This document shows positions 26,351-33,597 of a stretch of 57,230 nucleotides of DNA, one piece after another. Position 1 is the first letter of the stretch, and every line of letters starts with the position of its first letter. The DNA is taken from the NCBI GenBank assembly GCA_016286585.1, contig JAEETC010000005.1, positions 1 to 57,230 on the forward strand, given 5' to 3'. The position numbers and the translations under genes were made by a program. The notes under the pieces are model-generated. The model saw only the letters and a list, made by a program, of their open reading frames with translations, was not told the origin of the DNA and did not search any database. Source of the DNA: Prevotella sp. (GTDB taxonomy: Bacteria; Bacteroidota; Bacteroidia; Bacteroidales; Bacteroidaceae).

Positions 26351-26438
26351 GGGCTAAGGAAACTGGGACTTTGGGCTAAGGAAACTCTGACTTTCCTGCC
26401 ACCTTTCTCCCAGAAACCTGCCACCTTTCCTTGAGTTA
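26351..26438. repeat. Four-unit 22-bp tandem array (iteron-like)
   Basis: Units start at 26351, 26373, 26395 and 26417, exactly 22 bp apart. The first two share GGGCTAAGGAAACT and GACTTT (20 of 22 bases identical); the last two share CCTGCCACCTTTC. So there are two unit types in the order B-B-A-A with a single period. A 22-bp period (two helical turns) is typical of iterons and operator arrays. An A+T-rich stretch lies to its left (26243-26345). Confidence 0.85.
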
Positions 26439-26489
26439 TCTTTATGGTGATATTGTGTGTAAAATAATTTCATTTTATTATAATCTATT

Positions 26490-26521
26490 GGTCACATGGT
26501 CACAGCTGTGACCGTGTGACC
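26490..26521. repeat. 32-bp palindrome, right copy
   Basis: Exact reverse complement of the left copy (26211-26242); some similarity continues a few bases inside. It lies 19 bases beyond the stop of the HTH gene. The two copies bracket 247 bp with no gene. Confidence 0.9.
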
Positions 26522-26540
26522 GCAGGGTGTCTTTGTTTTG

Positions 26541-27098
26541 CTATTTTTTCTCGAAGTTGATGCCGGACTTCTTGCCACAGATGTATGCGATGGGGGGATG
26601 GTTGCCTTGTCGGAGGTTGTCGAGATAAAGCGGCTCTCCCTCTACGATGAGGCTACATTCAAAAGTATCGCCTTTCTTCAGGCGGGTTTTCTCTGAGGCC
26701 GTTACAATAAATCGCAGTTCACCCAGATATTTGATGTCACATACCCTTTCAGGTTGCCAAGTCAGACGCAGACAATCACCCAATGCCAACTCATTAGTAA
26801 CATTCAGTCGCCTGCTTAAAACCGGATTACTGCCTTCTGCCTCTAATGGCGAACTATTCTGCTGAAACTCCTCCCAATTCCGATAGCCCAGAAACTGGGC
26901 CAGAATGCTGAGCGTACTCTCCCTTGGGATAACCTTCTCGTCCAGATATCCCCAGATTCGCATTAGCGTTGTACGGCTGATCATGATCTGCAATCTAGAA
27001 TAGATGCGCTCCCTCAAGTACTCAAAATCATTCGGAGTACGCATCTCCCGACCTAATGCTGTCTCAATTTCATTCTTCAAACGTTGCGTCATAAGCAT
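26541..27098 (-). CDS. Predicted HTH DNA-binding protein, small
   Basis: A 185-residue protein starting at ATG 27098 or 27092, overlapping the end of the kinase gene by up to 29 bases. The N-terminal 75 residues (NDFEYLRERIYSRL, ISRTTLMRIWGYLD, TLSILAQFLGYRNWEEF) have the layout of a compact helix-turn-helix domain that I recall from many Bacteroidetes regulators. The C-terminal 90 residues look like a small beta barrel (ELALGDCLRLTWQPERVCDIKYLGELRFIV). It is a good candidate to bind the adjacent palindromes; that is inference from position. Overlap with the kinase gene implies coupled expression. Confidence 0.68.
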   Translation of the reverse strand: MLMTQRLKNEIETALGREMRTPNDFEYLRERIYSRLQIMISRTTLMRIWGYLDEKVIPRESTLSILAQFLGYRNWEEFQQNSSPLEAEGSNPVLSRRLNVTNELALGDCLRLTWQPERVCDIKYLGELRFIVTASEKTRLKKGDTFECSLIVEGEPLYLDNLRQGNHPPIAYICGKKSGINFEKK

Positions 27099-28311
27099 CT
27101 TTCAGTTTATAAATCTTCAGAGTCCACTTCTCGGTGATTTTGCCAAGATGGGCATATAGTGCTGTCTTCACCTCAGACATCTCCTCTGCGGTCAGATTCC
27201 CGCCAACTTCATTGAGAGCCCCGTCAACGAAAGTACCAGAGTTCTGTATCGTCGTATAAAAATCAGGGCTGAGATACAAGATACTCGACAGCGTGTCGAT
27301 GTGCTTGTCCATCTTGGTCTGAGCTAATTTGCGGTCTATGGCTTTCTTGCCTAAACTTATAGCCTGCCTCACACGCAACCAGTTGTCCTCCTGTTGGCTC
27401 TGACGGTCTGTTACTTCCTCTACACGTTCTTTCAACTTTAATACGCTATCCTTCTGAACTGTCAGTTGTTGCTCTGTACTGTCCACTCTCGACATTACAC
27501 CCCAAACGACAAAAACCATCAATAGCGCAACGACAGCTATACCACCCAAAGCCCATCCTGTTCTCATTAAACGATGCTGCTTGCTGATGGCATCCTGCAA
27601 CTCACACACGTCCTGATAGCGATTTTCTATTGGAGCCTTACACCTATTTATTATATATAGGTAGGAACGGCCCAACTCCATCTGCTCCATGATGACGCCT
27701 AAGCTATATATGTCGTTTCTGACATCTGCCTGCGGCTTTTCCTTTTGTTCTGGTGACATATATCGGGGTGTCCCGCCTGGTTGTTTTAGCACCGTGTGGC
27801 TGTCTGTGTCAGCCAGTCCGAAGTCTATCAGCTTCACCCTTCCGTCGTTGCGGGTTATCATGATATTCTCTGGCTTCAGGTCTCTGTGTACTACGCCTTT
27901 TTTGTGGATATAGTCTACGATTTCCGTCAGTTCGCTTATTACCTTCCTTCGCATCTTCAGCGGATGGTCATACTCAAGCCACTTCTTCAAAGTCATACCG
28001 TCCAAATACTCCATGACGATACACTCCCCAAGCCCACCCACAGATTCCAACCCTATAGCATTGGCTATGCCTGGATGCTGCAGTTCCATCAGAATCTCCA
28101 GTTCCTTTCTTAACCGCTGTCGATAAACTTGTTGGGTGGAAACCTCCTTTTTCAAGCCTTTCAATAGCCACCATCGGCCATAGCGTTTTGCCCGAGCCAC
28201 AATGTTCACTTCCGATGTGCTCAATATTTCCACATCGGTAAATGTCCGGCTGATGCCCTCGAAAGAATCCTCCAAGTATCCAGAGGCAGAAGAATCGTTG
28301 TCCTGTTGCAT
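27070..28311 (-). CDS. Membrane-anchored eukaryotic-type Ser/Thr protein kinase
   Basis: About 413 residues from ATG 28311 (MQQDNDSS); the longer frame from about 28383 runs through the promoter. Kinase core: Lys in WWLLKGLKKEV, HRDLKPEN catalytic loop (VVHRDLKPENIMITRN), LIDFGLAD, GTPRYMSPEQ and DIYSLGVIMEQMELG. The Gly-rich ATP loop is degenerate, and the C-lobe is short. One membrane helix (about residues 253-273, IAVVALLMVFVVWGVM) is followed by a coiled-coil external segment of about 140 residues that may sense a signal or bind a partner. It is translated just before the HTH protein, so it may phosphorylate that regulator; this is a hypothesis. A -7 box (TATATTTG, complement of 28336-28343) lies upstream. 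Confidence 0.88.
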   Translation of the reverse strand: MQQDNDSSASGYLEDSFEGISRTFTDVEILSTSEVNIVARAKRYGRWWLLKGLKKEVSTQQVYRQRLRKELEILMELQHPGIANAIGLESVGGLGECIVMEYLDGMTLKKWLEYDHPLKMRRKVISELTEIVDYIHKKGVVHRDLKPENIMITRNDGRVKLIDFGLADTDSHTVLKQPGGTPRYMSPEQKEKPQADVRNDIYSLGVIMEQMELGRSYLYIINRCKAPIENRYQDVCELQDAISKQHRLMRTGWALGGIAVVALLMVFVVWGVMSRVDSTEQQLTVQKDSVLKLKERVEEVTDRQSQQEDNWLRVRQAISLGKKAIDRKLAQTKMDKHIDTLSSILYLSPDFYTTIQNSGTFVDGALNEVGGNLTAEEMSEVKTALYAHLGKITEKWTLKIYKLKDAYDATFEE

Positions 28312-28436
28312 GGTGCAAAAGTAATAAAATGGATGCAAATATACAAACTTTTTCACCAAAAGGAATGAAATGGAACAACGCATATTACTCGAAAACCATT
28401 AATTTTGCCTCCAAAACAAAAAAAACAGCTCACAAT

Positions 28437-28468
28437 GTTGCAACTTTCAAAATTATTACCTATCTTTG
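28437..28468 (+). promoter_or_regulatory. Promoter of a putative structured RNA or long leader
   Basis: GTTG 28437-28440, 20 bases, TATCTTTG 28461-28468. It reads away from the kinase gene, and transcription would begin near 28475. No convincing gene starts within the next 290 bases. Confidence 0.7.
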
Positions 28469-28735
28469 TGGCGTGGTTCAGTAATGATCCACGACATCGA
28501 GGAGAGCGATTAAGCTTTGACCCGCCTGTGAATCTGGAAAATTCAATGTGTACGGGAGATAAGTCTGAAAGCTGCTTCTCCTGCAGTAGCATTTATACTG
28601 CTTTTCCCACTATGGGATCAGCTCACATAAATACCTGCAGGTGTGAGCTGATTTCATTCTTACGTACACGGGTATTCCAGAACCTACAGGTTAAAGGATG
28701 GCAAGTAGGCTCACACTCTTTGTGCGTAATTTAGA
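28469..28735 (+). ncRNA. Candidate structured non-coding RNA or long 5' leader
   Basis: This gene-free stretch behind a good promoter folds on paper into many stems: CGTGG/CCACG (28472-28476 with 28489-28493), GCAGTA/TACTGC (28583-28588 with 28596-28601), TCCCA/TGGGA (28605-28609 with 28613-28617), a perfect 11-bp stem ATCAGCTCACA/TGTGAGCTGAT (28617-28627 with 28642-28652), AACC/GGTT (28681-28684 with 28689-28692), and a long-range GTGTACG/CGTACAC (28548-28554 with 28663-28669) enclosing several of them. I do not recognise a known family. It could be an independent small RNA, or the leader of the small gene at 28766. An ORF of 109 codons crosses it but starts upstream of the promoter and looks accidental. 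Confidence 0.45.
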
Positions 28736-28765
28736 ACTTGAGTATTATTAACTAACAATTAAAGA

Positions 28766-28990
28766 ATGGATATTGGAATTTGTAGTATTATCGTCGCGCT
28801 CATAACGGGTATTTCAAGTATCGTGACCGCTATTATATGGGGGTATGTACCTAAAAAACGTTCCCAAGAAATTAAACGTTTAAGGAGAGAACTCCTTGAG
28901 GTTTACATTGGAGCATACAACCTTAAAACTGTTGAAGAATCTTTAGAAGCCGAATCTGGCGTTTCGAAGATAGTAGCAAGAAAAGATTAA
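28766..28990 (+). CDS. Small predicted membrane protein, unknown
   Basis: A 74-residue protein with one N-terminal hydrophobic helix (IGICSIIVALITGISSIVTAIIWGYV) and a basic then acidic cytoplasmic tail (PKKRSQEIKRLRRELLEVYIG). The start ATG at 28766 follows an A-rich leader (TTAAAGA). No family is recognised; size and topology resemble small membrane components of accessory or toxin-antitoxin modules, but this is weak. It lies at the left edge of the A+T-rich island, directly after the candidate structured RNA. Confidence 0.5.
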   Translation: MDIGICSIIVALITGISSIVTAIIWGYVPKKRSQEIKRLRRELLEVYIGAYNLKTVEESLEAESGVSKIVARKD

Positions 28991-29121
28991 TGATAACAGA
29001 AAAATTAGAAACAAAGAGAATTGAGAAACGTATACAAGCTTTACAGCAGTTGGTTGGGGGGTCCGAATAGAAATAATGATAAAGAATACATGACTTATAA
29101 ACATTTAACACAACTTAAATT

Positions 29122-30759
29122 ATGAAAAAGCTATTATTATTTACGATGCTACTGCCCATGATGGTAAGTGCACAAGAAACTGTTGAAATTAATGGAATTT
29201 ATTACAAACTTTCGGATGCTAACAAAACTGCAGTAGTAACTAAAAACCCTCATGAGTATTCTGGTGAGATTATCATTCCGCAAGTAGTGGAGAGATATGG
29301 AAGAAAATATACTGTAACAAAAATTGACTATGGTACATTTTGGCTTAATAGAGGAGTAACTTCCATTCACATGCCTATTACCATAGAAGAAATTGGAGAT
29401 AAAGCCTTTATAAATATTGATCTTCCATCTCTTGAGATACCTCAAAATGTAGTAAAAATAGGAGAATGGGCGTTGATGTATAATGAAAATATAAACATCT
29501 ATTGTTATGCAAAGACCCCTCCCGCAATAGGAAAGGATGTTTTTCATAAGTCAAAAAACTTCATGCTCTATGTGCCAGAAGAAAGCCTCGACAAATATAA
29601 GAAGGCTGACCAATGGAAGAAAGCCAAGAAGATACTTCCAATCACAAGCGTAAGTTGGGCCGTACAACAACAGGAACGTTATCTTGCTGAACAAAAACGA
29701 ATCGCGGAGGAGCAAGAACGCATGCGTATCGAGGCAAGACAAAAACAAATAAGAGACAGCATTGCAAAACGTGAGAAACAAATCAAGGACAGCATCGAGG
29801 CAAAGGAAAAACTGAATGCAGATATTGCTGCTGCAGAGAATGGAGACATTGAGGCTTTACTCCGTTTGGGTAATCGTTTTATGAATGGCGACGGTGTTGA
29901 GAAAGATATAAATCAAGCCATTGCTAATTATAAAAAAGCGGCAGAAAAAGGGAATGTAGATGCTCAAGTAAAGTTAGGCGAAATATATTATTACGGTAAA
30001 GACGTAAGCATTGATGAAAAAGCAGCTAAAATTTGGTTAGATAAAGCTGCTGCTAAAGGAAATGAGAGGGCGAAAGCAATACTAAAAAAATATGCTATTG
30101 GACGTGATTCATATTGGGATAACAGAGGCTGTTGGAAAATGGCTTTCCCAAATGGCGTAATAGTATTACCTAATACAGATAAAGGGGCAATAGAAACAAA
30201 TAACTTTATTGTTATTGTTGGCAGTGATGGAGAATTACTAGACGAAGATGACTTTGTTAAAATAGCAACTGGGAAGAAAAAATTTGAGTCAATCATTAGA
30301 ATCGAAGTAGATAAATCGAGTTTAGATGATTATAGGAAATTAACTAATAATCAGAAAGAAGCATTATTGAAAAAAGAATTGTCTGCATTTTCAACTAATA
30401 TTAGTGCTCGAGTTTATACATATTGGAATATAGGAACCTCTTACGGTAATGAATTAGATGGAACTTTTACAAAAGGTAAATTTCAAACAAATAATGATAG
30501 ATATGCTTCTCTAGTGAAACAGTTTGGTTTTGATCCTTTAGATTATCCAAGAAAAACTATTGTTCCAGGAAGATCTGTAGACCTCATTAATGAATATGCA
30601 GAATTCTGCTCTGATAATGATTTTAAATATTATAGGTTCTCTTTAGTTAAAGACAATGGAACAACTAAAGTATATAAACTGCTCTGGAATGGAGGAAAAT
30701 GGACAGGTTCTATGTGGGTCAGGAATAATAAAGTAACAAGCGTTAAATGGCTAAAATAA
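29122..30759 (+). CDS. Secreted BspA-like/Sel1-repeat mosaic protein
   Basis: A 545-residue protein with a signal peptide (MKKLLLFTMLLPMMVSAQ). Residues 25-170 are BspA-like leucine-rich repeats (LRR_5: YTVTKIDYGTFWLNRGVTSIHMP, IEEIGDKAF, LPSLEIPQNVVKIGEWAL, then the typical AKTPPAIGKDVF and YVPEESLDKYKKADQWKKAKKI). Residues 185-235 are a charged coiled coil (QERYLAEQKRIAEEQERM). Two Sel1 repeats follow (about 238-325, GNRFMNGDGVEKDINQAIANYKKAAEKGNVDAQ). The last 215 residues are of unknown fold, with no membrane helix. LRR_5 plus Sel1 suggests a protein-interaction scaffold at the surface. The gene is markedly A+T-rich compared with most of the window. Confidence 0.72.
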   Translation: MKKLLLFTMLLPMMVSAQETVEINGIYYKLSDANKTAVVTKNPHEYSGEIIIPQVVERYGRKYTVTKIDYGTFWLNRGVTSIHMPITIEEIGDKAFINIDLPSLEIPQNVVKIGEWALMYNENINIYCYAKTPPAIGKDVFHKSKNFMLYVPEESLDKYKKADQWKKAKKILPITSVSWAVQQQERYLAEQKRIAEEQERMRIEARQKQIRDSIAKREKQIKDSIEAKEKLNADIAAAENGDIEALLRLGNRFMNGDGVEKDINQAIANYKKAAEKGNVDAQVKLGEIYYYGKDVSIDEKAAKIWLDKAAAKGNERAKAILKKYAIGRDSYWDNRGCWKMAFPNGVIVLPNTDKGAIETNNFIVIVGSDGELLDEDDFVKIATGKKKFESIIRIEVDKSSLDDYRKLTNNQKEALLKKELSAFSTNISARVYTYWNIGTSYGNELDGTFTKGKFQTNNDRYASLVKQFGFDPLDYPRKTIVPGRSVDLINEYAEFCSDNDFKYYRFSLVKDNGTTKVYKLLWNGGKWTGSMWVRNNKVTSVKWLK

Positions 30760-30825
30760 TAGTTTGGGTAAAAATCATAGAATATGCGAGGAAATTAGGT
30801 TAATAACATAAAAACATAGTATCAC

Positions 30826-31929
30826 ATGAAGAAGATTACGATGAGCGTTTGCAGCATTGCCGCTCTGTTAGGCATCGTCCTGACGTTTGCAAGCTGTAAG
30901 AGTAAGGAAGAAAAGATAGCTGAAGCTATCGAGTTGTTGAACCAGGAGAAGTATGCTGAAGGCTTAGCCCTCTATCAGGAGATAGAAGATGTGCAGGATA
31001 CCGTACTTCTGAACAAGTTGGCAAAGCTCTATGCAGATGGAAAAGGCTTTGAGCAGGATTCAGCCAAAGCGCTTCAGTTATGGGAGAAGACAGCGGACTT
31101 AGGTGATCCAGAAGGTATGTTACAACTAGGGTTAGCATATGAACTTGCTATGGGAGGTTATAAGAAAGATATGAAAAAAGCACTTGAGTATTATGAAAAA
31201 GGAGGTGAAAAGAATGATCCGATAGGCCTCTATAATGCTGCATTGATATATCTGTATGATAAAGGCAAAGATGCTGTAGAGAAAAATCCAGAAAAAGGTA
31301 TACAATTGTTGAAAAAGGCTGTAGACTTAAAATATGTGCCGTCTATGAACAAATTGGGTTATATTTATGAAGATGGAGATGGCGTACTTGTAAACATGGA
31401 AGAGGCGCTCAAGTATTTTGAAATGGCAGCAAGTAATAATGATAAGGACGCGTTGGACGAATTAGGCAATATGTATGACAAAGGAAAAGGTGTAAAGAAA
31501 GACCAAAAGAAGGCCTTTGAATATTGGTTAAAAGCTGCAGAGTTAGGGTATCAATATTCTCAATACAGCGTTGCTTGGGACTATGCAAACGGTGTTGGTA
31601 CTAAAAAAGATAGCAAAAAAGCTGTAGAGTGGTATCTTAAAGCTGTTAACCAAGGAAATGTTTCTGCAATGCTAAATCTTGGCTATATGTACGAAAAAGG
31701 AGATGGTGTGGAACAGAATTGGCAGAAGGCGACTGAGTTGTATCTGAAAGCCGCAGAAAAAGGAAATGTCCAAGCACAACATAATATAGGTTGGTGCTAT
31801 TATCATGGAAAAGGTGTCCAAAAAAACTTAAAGGAAGCATCCAAATGGTTCCAGAAAGCTGCTGATCAAGGACATGAAGGGGCTCAAGGATGGGTAGACA
31901 TCATGGTGACAAATGGAGAGCTATATTAA
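30826..31929 (+). CDS. Sel1-repeat lipoprotein
   Basis: A 367-residue lipoprotein (lipobox LTFASC, Cys at about residue 24). About eight Sel1-type TPR-like repeats of 36 residues or so follow, e.g. LGYIYEDGDGVLVNMEEALKYFEMAA, LGNMYDKGKGVKKDQKKAFEYW and LGYMYEKGDGVEQNWQKATELY. Sel1 proteins are adaptor scaffolds; partner unknown. A Sel1 protein precedes it, and a small lipoprotein follows after 12 bases, so the three may be one transcript ending at the hairpin near 32461. Confidence 0.85.
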   Translation: MKKITMSVCSIAALLGIVLTFASCKSKEEKIAEAIELLNQEKYAEGLALYQEIEDVQDTVLLNKLAKLYADGKGFEQDSAKALQLWEKTADLGDPEGMLQLGLAYELAMGGYKKDMKKALEYYEKGGEKNDPIGLYNAALIYLYDKGKDAVEKNPEKGIQLLKKAVDLKYVPSMNKLGYIYEDGDGVLVNMEEALKYFEMAASNNDKDALDELGNMYDKGKGVKKDQKKAFEYWLKAAELGYQYSQYSVAWDYANGVGTKKDSKKAVEWYLKAVNQGNVSAMLNLGYMYEKGDGVEQNWQKATELYLKAAEKGNVQAQHNIGWCYYHGKGVQKNLKEASKWFQKAADQGHEGAQGWVDIMVTNGELY

Positions 31930-31941
31930 TGATAACGCCTT

Positions 31942-32442
31942 ATGAGAAAGATAATCTTTGCTTTTAGCGCATTGGCGATGTTGGTTTTGGTAATGGCCAC
32001 AACTGGTTGTAACTCATCAGCCAAGCGGCAGCAGGCTATTGCAGACTCTATCGCAAGGGCCGATTCTATCGCCAAAGCAGACTCTATCGCCAATGTGGCA
32101 AAAATGATAGAGGAGCAGGCTCCAGTAAAAATCAAGGAGTTTTACGACAAATATGTTTTTGGAACAACTACTCTCAATGATGAGAACGTTAAAGAGTATT
32201 GCACAGAGAAGTTGAATAAGAAACTGCACGAAGCATATGAGAACATAGGCAATGCTATAATGAAATTCCGGAATGAAGGCCCAATTGGCAATTCTGATGG
32301 GCAATTTCTAACTGATGTGGAAAGACTTGGTGATGGCAAGTATAAAGCTTGTTATATCGACTGGGGCGTATCCCAATCAGCCATACTGACGGTAGTCGTT
32401 GTAGACGGCAAAGTTCTAATGGATGAGATAGAAAAGAAATAG
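31942..32442 (+). CDS. Small lipoprotein with ADSIA repeats
   Basis: A 166-residue lipoprotein (lipobox VMATTGC). Right after the Cys comes a short repeat region (IADSIARADSIAKADSIAN), three near-identical six-residue units with closely repeated codons. The mature domain (KIKEFYDKYVFGTTTLNDENVKEYC and TDVERLGDGKYKACYIDWG) resembles the small alpha/beta DUF3828-type domain in secreted Bacteroidetes proteins, without certainty. It is 12 bases behind the Sel1 lipoprotein and ends 18 bases before a clear terminator. Confidence 0.7.
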   Translation: MRKIIFAFSALAMLVLVMATTGCNSSAKRQQAIADSIARADSIAKADSIANVAKMIEEQAPVKIKEFYDKYVFGTTTLNDENVKEYCTEKLNKKLHEAYENIGNAIMKFRNEGPIGNSDGQFLTDVERLGDGKYKACYIDWGVSQSAILTVVVVDGKVLMDEIEKK

Positions 32443-32460
32443 CTTAAACGCTTAAACATC

Positions 32461-32498
32461 TGAAGTGATCTCTGTTTTGGGAGGTCACTTCATTTTTT
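32461..32498 (+). terminator. Rho-independent terminator
   Basis: Stem TGAAGTGATCTC (32461-32472) with GAGGTCACTTCA (32481-32492), one G-U pair, an 8-base loop and a six-T run (32493-32498). It closes the Sel1/lipoprotein transcript. Confidence 0.9.
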
Positions 32499-32532
32499 GA
32501 GAATCAACTTATTAAACTAAAAAAGAATTACA

Positions 32533-33351
32533 ATGATTTTACTAAACGATATTTTACAACTGCCTAACCCCAAGGAAGTAAAATTGAGATTCAATTTGAA
32601 CTTTGGCAATAAAAGGCCGGCTATTGATTACTTTACAGACCAGACGACAGCAAGTAAAAAGAAAATGTTAGATGGCCAATATTGGAATTATGGAAAAAAA
32701 GGAAACTTCTCTGTAGGTAATATCTCTATAGGTTTTGTGCCTATACCTGGGAAGACTGATTGCTGGTTACTATTCCATGTTGGTAAAGTTACAAAAGACT
32801 TAAAAGTTCGCAATGGGGTAGGTTATGAATTTGTCGACCTAACTAACTATGACATGTTTGTTGGTCGTATCGTCATTAGGTTTAAGAATCAGAGTCAGAA
32901 CTTAATTCGTAGGGGAGACACAACACTGCAACTATGCGAAATTGAGGAAATATTACCCAATGTATATAATAATGATTTCTTTCCTGGTTATGCTAACGTG
33001 AATTTTTCGTGGAGATCACTTCAGATACTCATTACTAAGAGTAGTTGGAGGTCTGCATTAGGAAATCAAAAAGGTGTGTATCTGTTGGTTGACTGTAAGA
33101 CAGGTAAGCAATATGTCGGTTCCGCTTATGGTCATGATATGCTTCTTGGGAGATGGGAAACCTACATAAATACTTGTCATGGCGGTAATAAAAAGATGAA
33201 AAGACTGCCTATAGATTATATAAAAGACAACTTCTATTTCTCAATTCTTGAGACTTTTAACCAAAATGTTGATGACCAAATAATAATTGATAGAGAATCT
33301 TATTGGAAGGAAGTATTAAGGACAAGGCAATTTGGATATAACGACAATTAA
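32533..33351 (+). CDS. GIY-YIG nuclease-domain protein
   Basis: A 272-residue cytoplasmic protein. The last 95 residues form a GIY-YIG nuclease domain: KGVYLLVDCKTGKQYVGSAYG (GIY and YVG strands, about residues 178-200), then RWETYINTCHGGNKKMK, and DRESYWKEVLRTRQFGYNDN with Glu and Asn near the active-site positions. The first 175 residues (MILLNDILQLPN, then beta-rich) are unassigned. Similar stand-alone GIY-YIG proteins occur in restriction, defence and mobile contexts in Bacteroidetes. Role unknown; defence is one possibility. It follows the terminator at 32498. Confidence 0.82.
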   Translation: MILLNDILQLPNPKEVKLRFNLNFGNKRPAIDYFTDQTTASKKKMLDGQYWNYGKKGNFSVGNISIGFVPIPGKTDCWLLFHVGKVTKDLKVRNGVGYEFVDLTNYDMFVGRIVIRFKNQSQNLIRRGDTTLQLCEIEEILPNVYNNDFFPGYANVNFSWRSLQILITKSSWRSALGNQKGVYLLVDCKTGKQYVGSAYGHDMLLGRWETYINTCHGGNKKMKRLPIDYIKDNFYFSILETFNQNVDDQIIIDRESYWKEVLRTRQFGYNDN

Positions 33352-33379
33352 TGGAACATAATAACAAGAGAAAGAAGAC

Positions 33380-33421
33380 AATCGCCCGCTTTCAGCGTAT
33401 CTGCTGCAGAAGCGGGCGATT
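33380..33421. repeat. Perfect 12-bp inverted repeat beyond the GIY-YIG gene
   Basis: Arms AATCGCCCGCTT (33380-33391) and AAGCGGGCGATT (33410-33421) enclose an 18-base loop that itself can pair (CAGC/GCTG). It may be a terminator for either flanking gene; the T-run is poor in the + direction and pyrimidine-rich in the minus direction. The GC-rich arms contrast with the A+T-rich surroundings. Confidence 0.65.
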
Positions 33422-33525
33422 AAACTTAGTATTACTTACAACTTCTTGCGCCCCTACGGTGGCAAGCGGCCAAGCCGAGTCCATCTTACATTTTAAATAT
33501 TCATCAAAAGTTGGTCGTTTTGCTT

Positions 33526-33597
33526 CTATGCAAACAAATCGTCCATCATGACCTGCTTCTCAATACCGCTGTGCTTACCATATGTAATGCCTGTTGT
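33526..33597 (-). pseudogene. In-frame continuation after the ATPase stop, probable C-terminal remnant
   Basis: Right after the stop codon of the ATPase gene the same frame stays open for 23 codons (TTGITYGKHSGIEKQVMMDD, then LFA and a TAG at 33528-33526). The ending resembles the MDDLF/LDDLF C termini I recall from other Bacteroidetes ATPase proteins. This suggests that a stop arose early, or that two ATPase genes recombined here. Confidence 0.4.

Noticed and set aside
26351..26438. CRISPR array
   Set aside because: The 22-bp units follow each other with no spacers between identical repeats, and no cas gene is present. The period is that of a direct-repeat array.
22501..28311. Complete prophage or integrative conjugative element
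   Set aside because: No integrase, transposase, relaxase, capsid or conjugation gene is present, and no tRNA attachment site is seen; only primase-like and regulatory genes support an element.
28405..28734. 109-codon frame over the hairpin-rich region
   Set aside because: It begins upstream of the promoter that would transcribe it, has no ribosome-binding site at a later start, and its translation lacks domain or signal features.
28469..28735. tmRNA, RNase P RNA or SRP RNA
   Set aside because: None of the signature sequences of those RNAs is visible (no T-loop plus CCA acceptor end, no GAGGAAAGTCC, no SRP GGAA tetraloop context).
33351..33551. 66-codon frame with an ATG overlapping the GIY-YIG stop codon
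   Set aside because: The TAATG overlap is suggestive, but the frame runs through a perfect 12-bp inverted repeat and a GC-rich mosaic, and the peptide has no recognisable feature.
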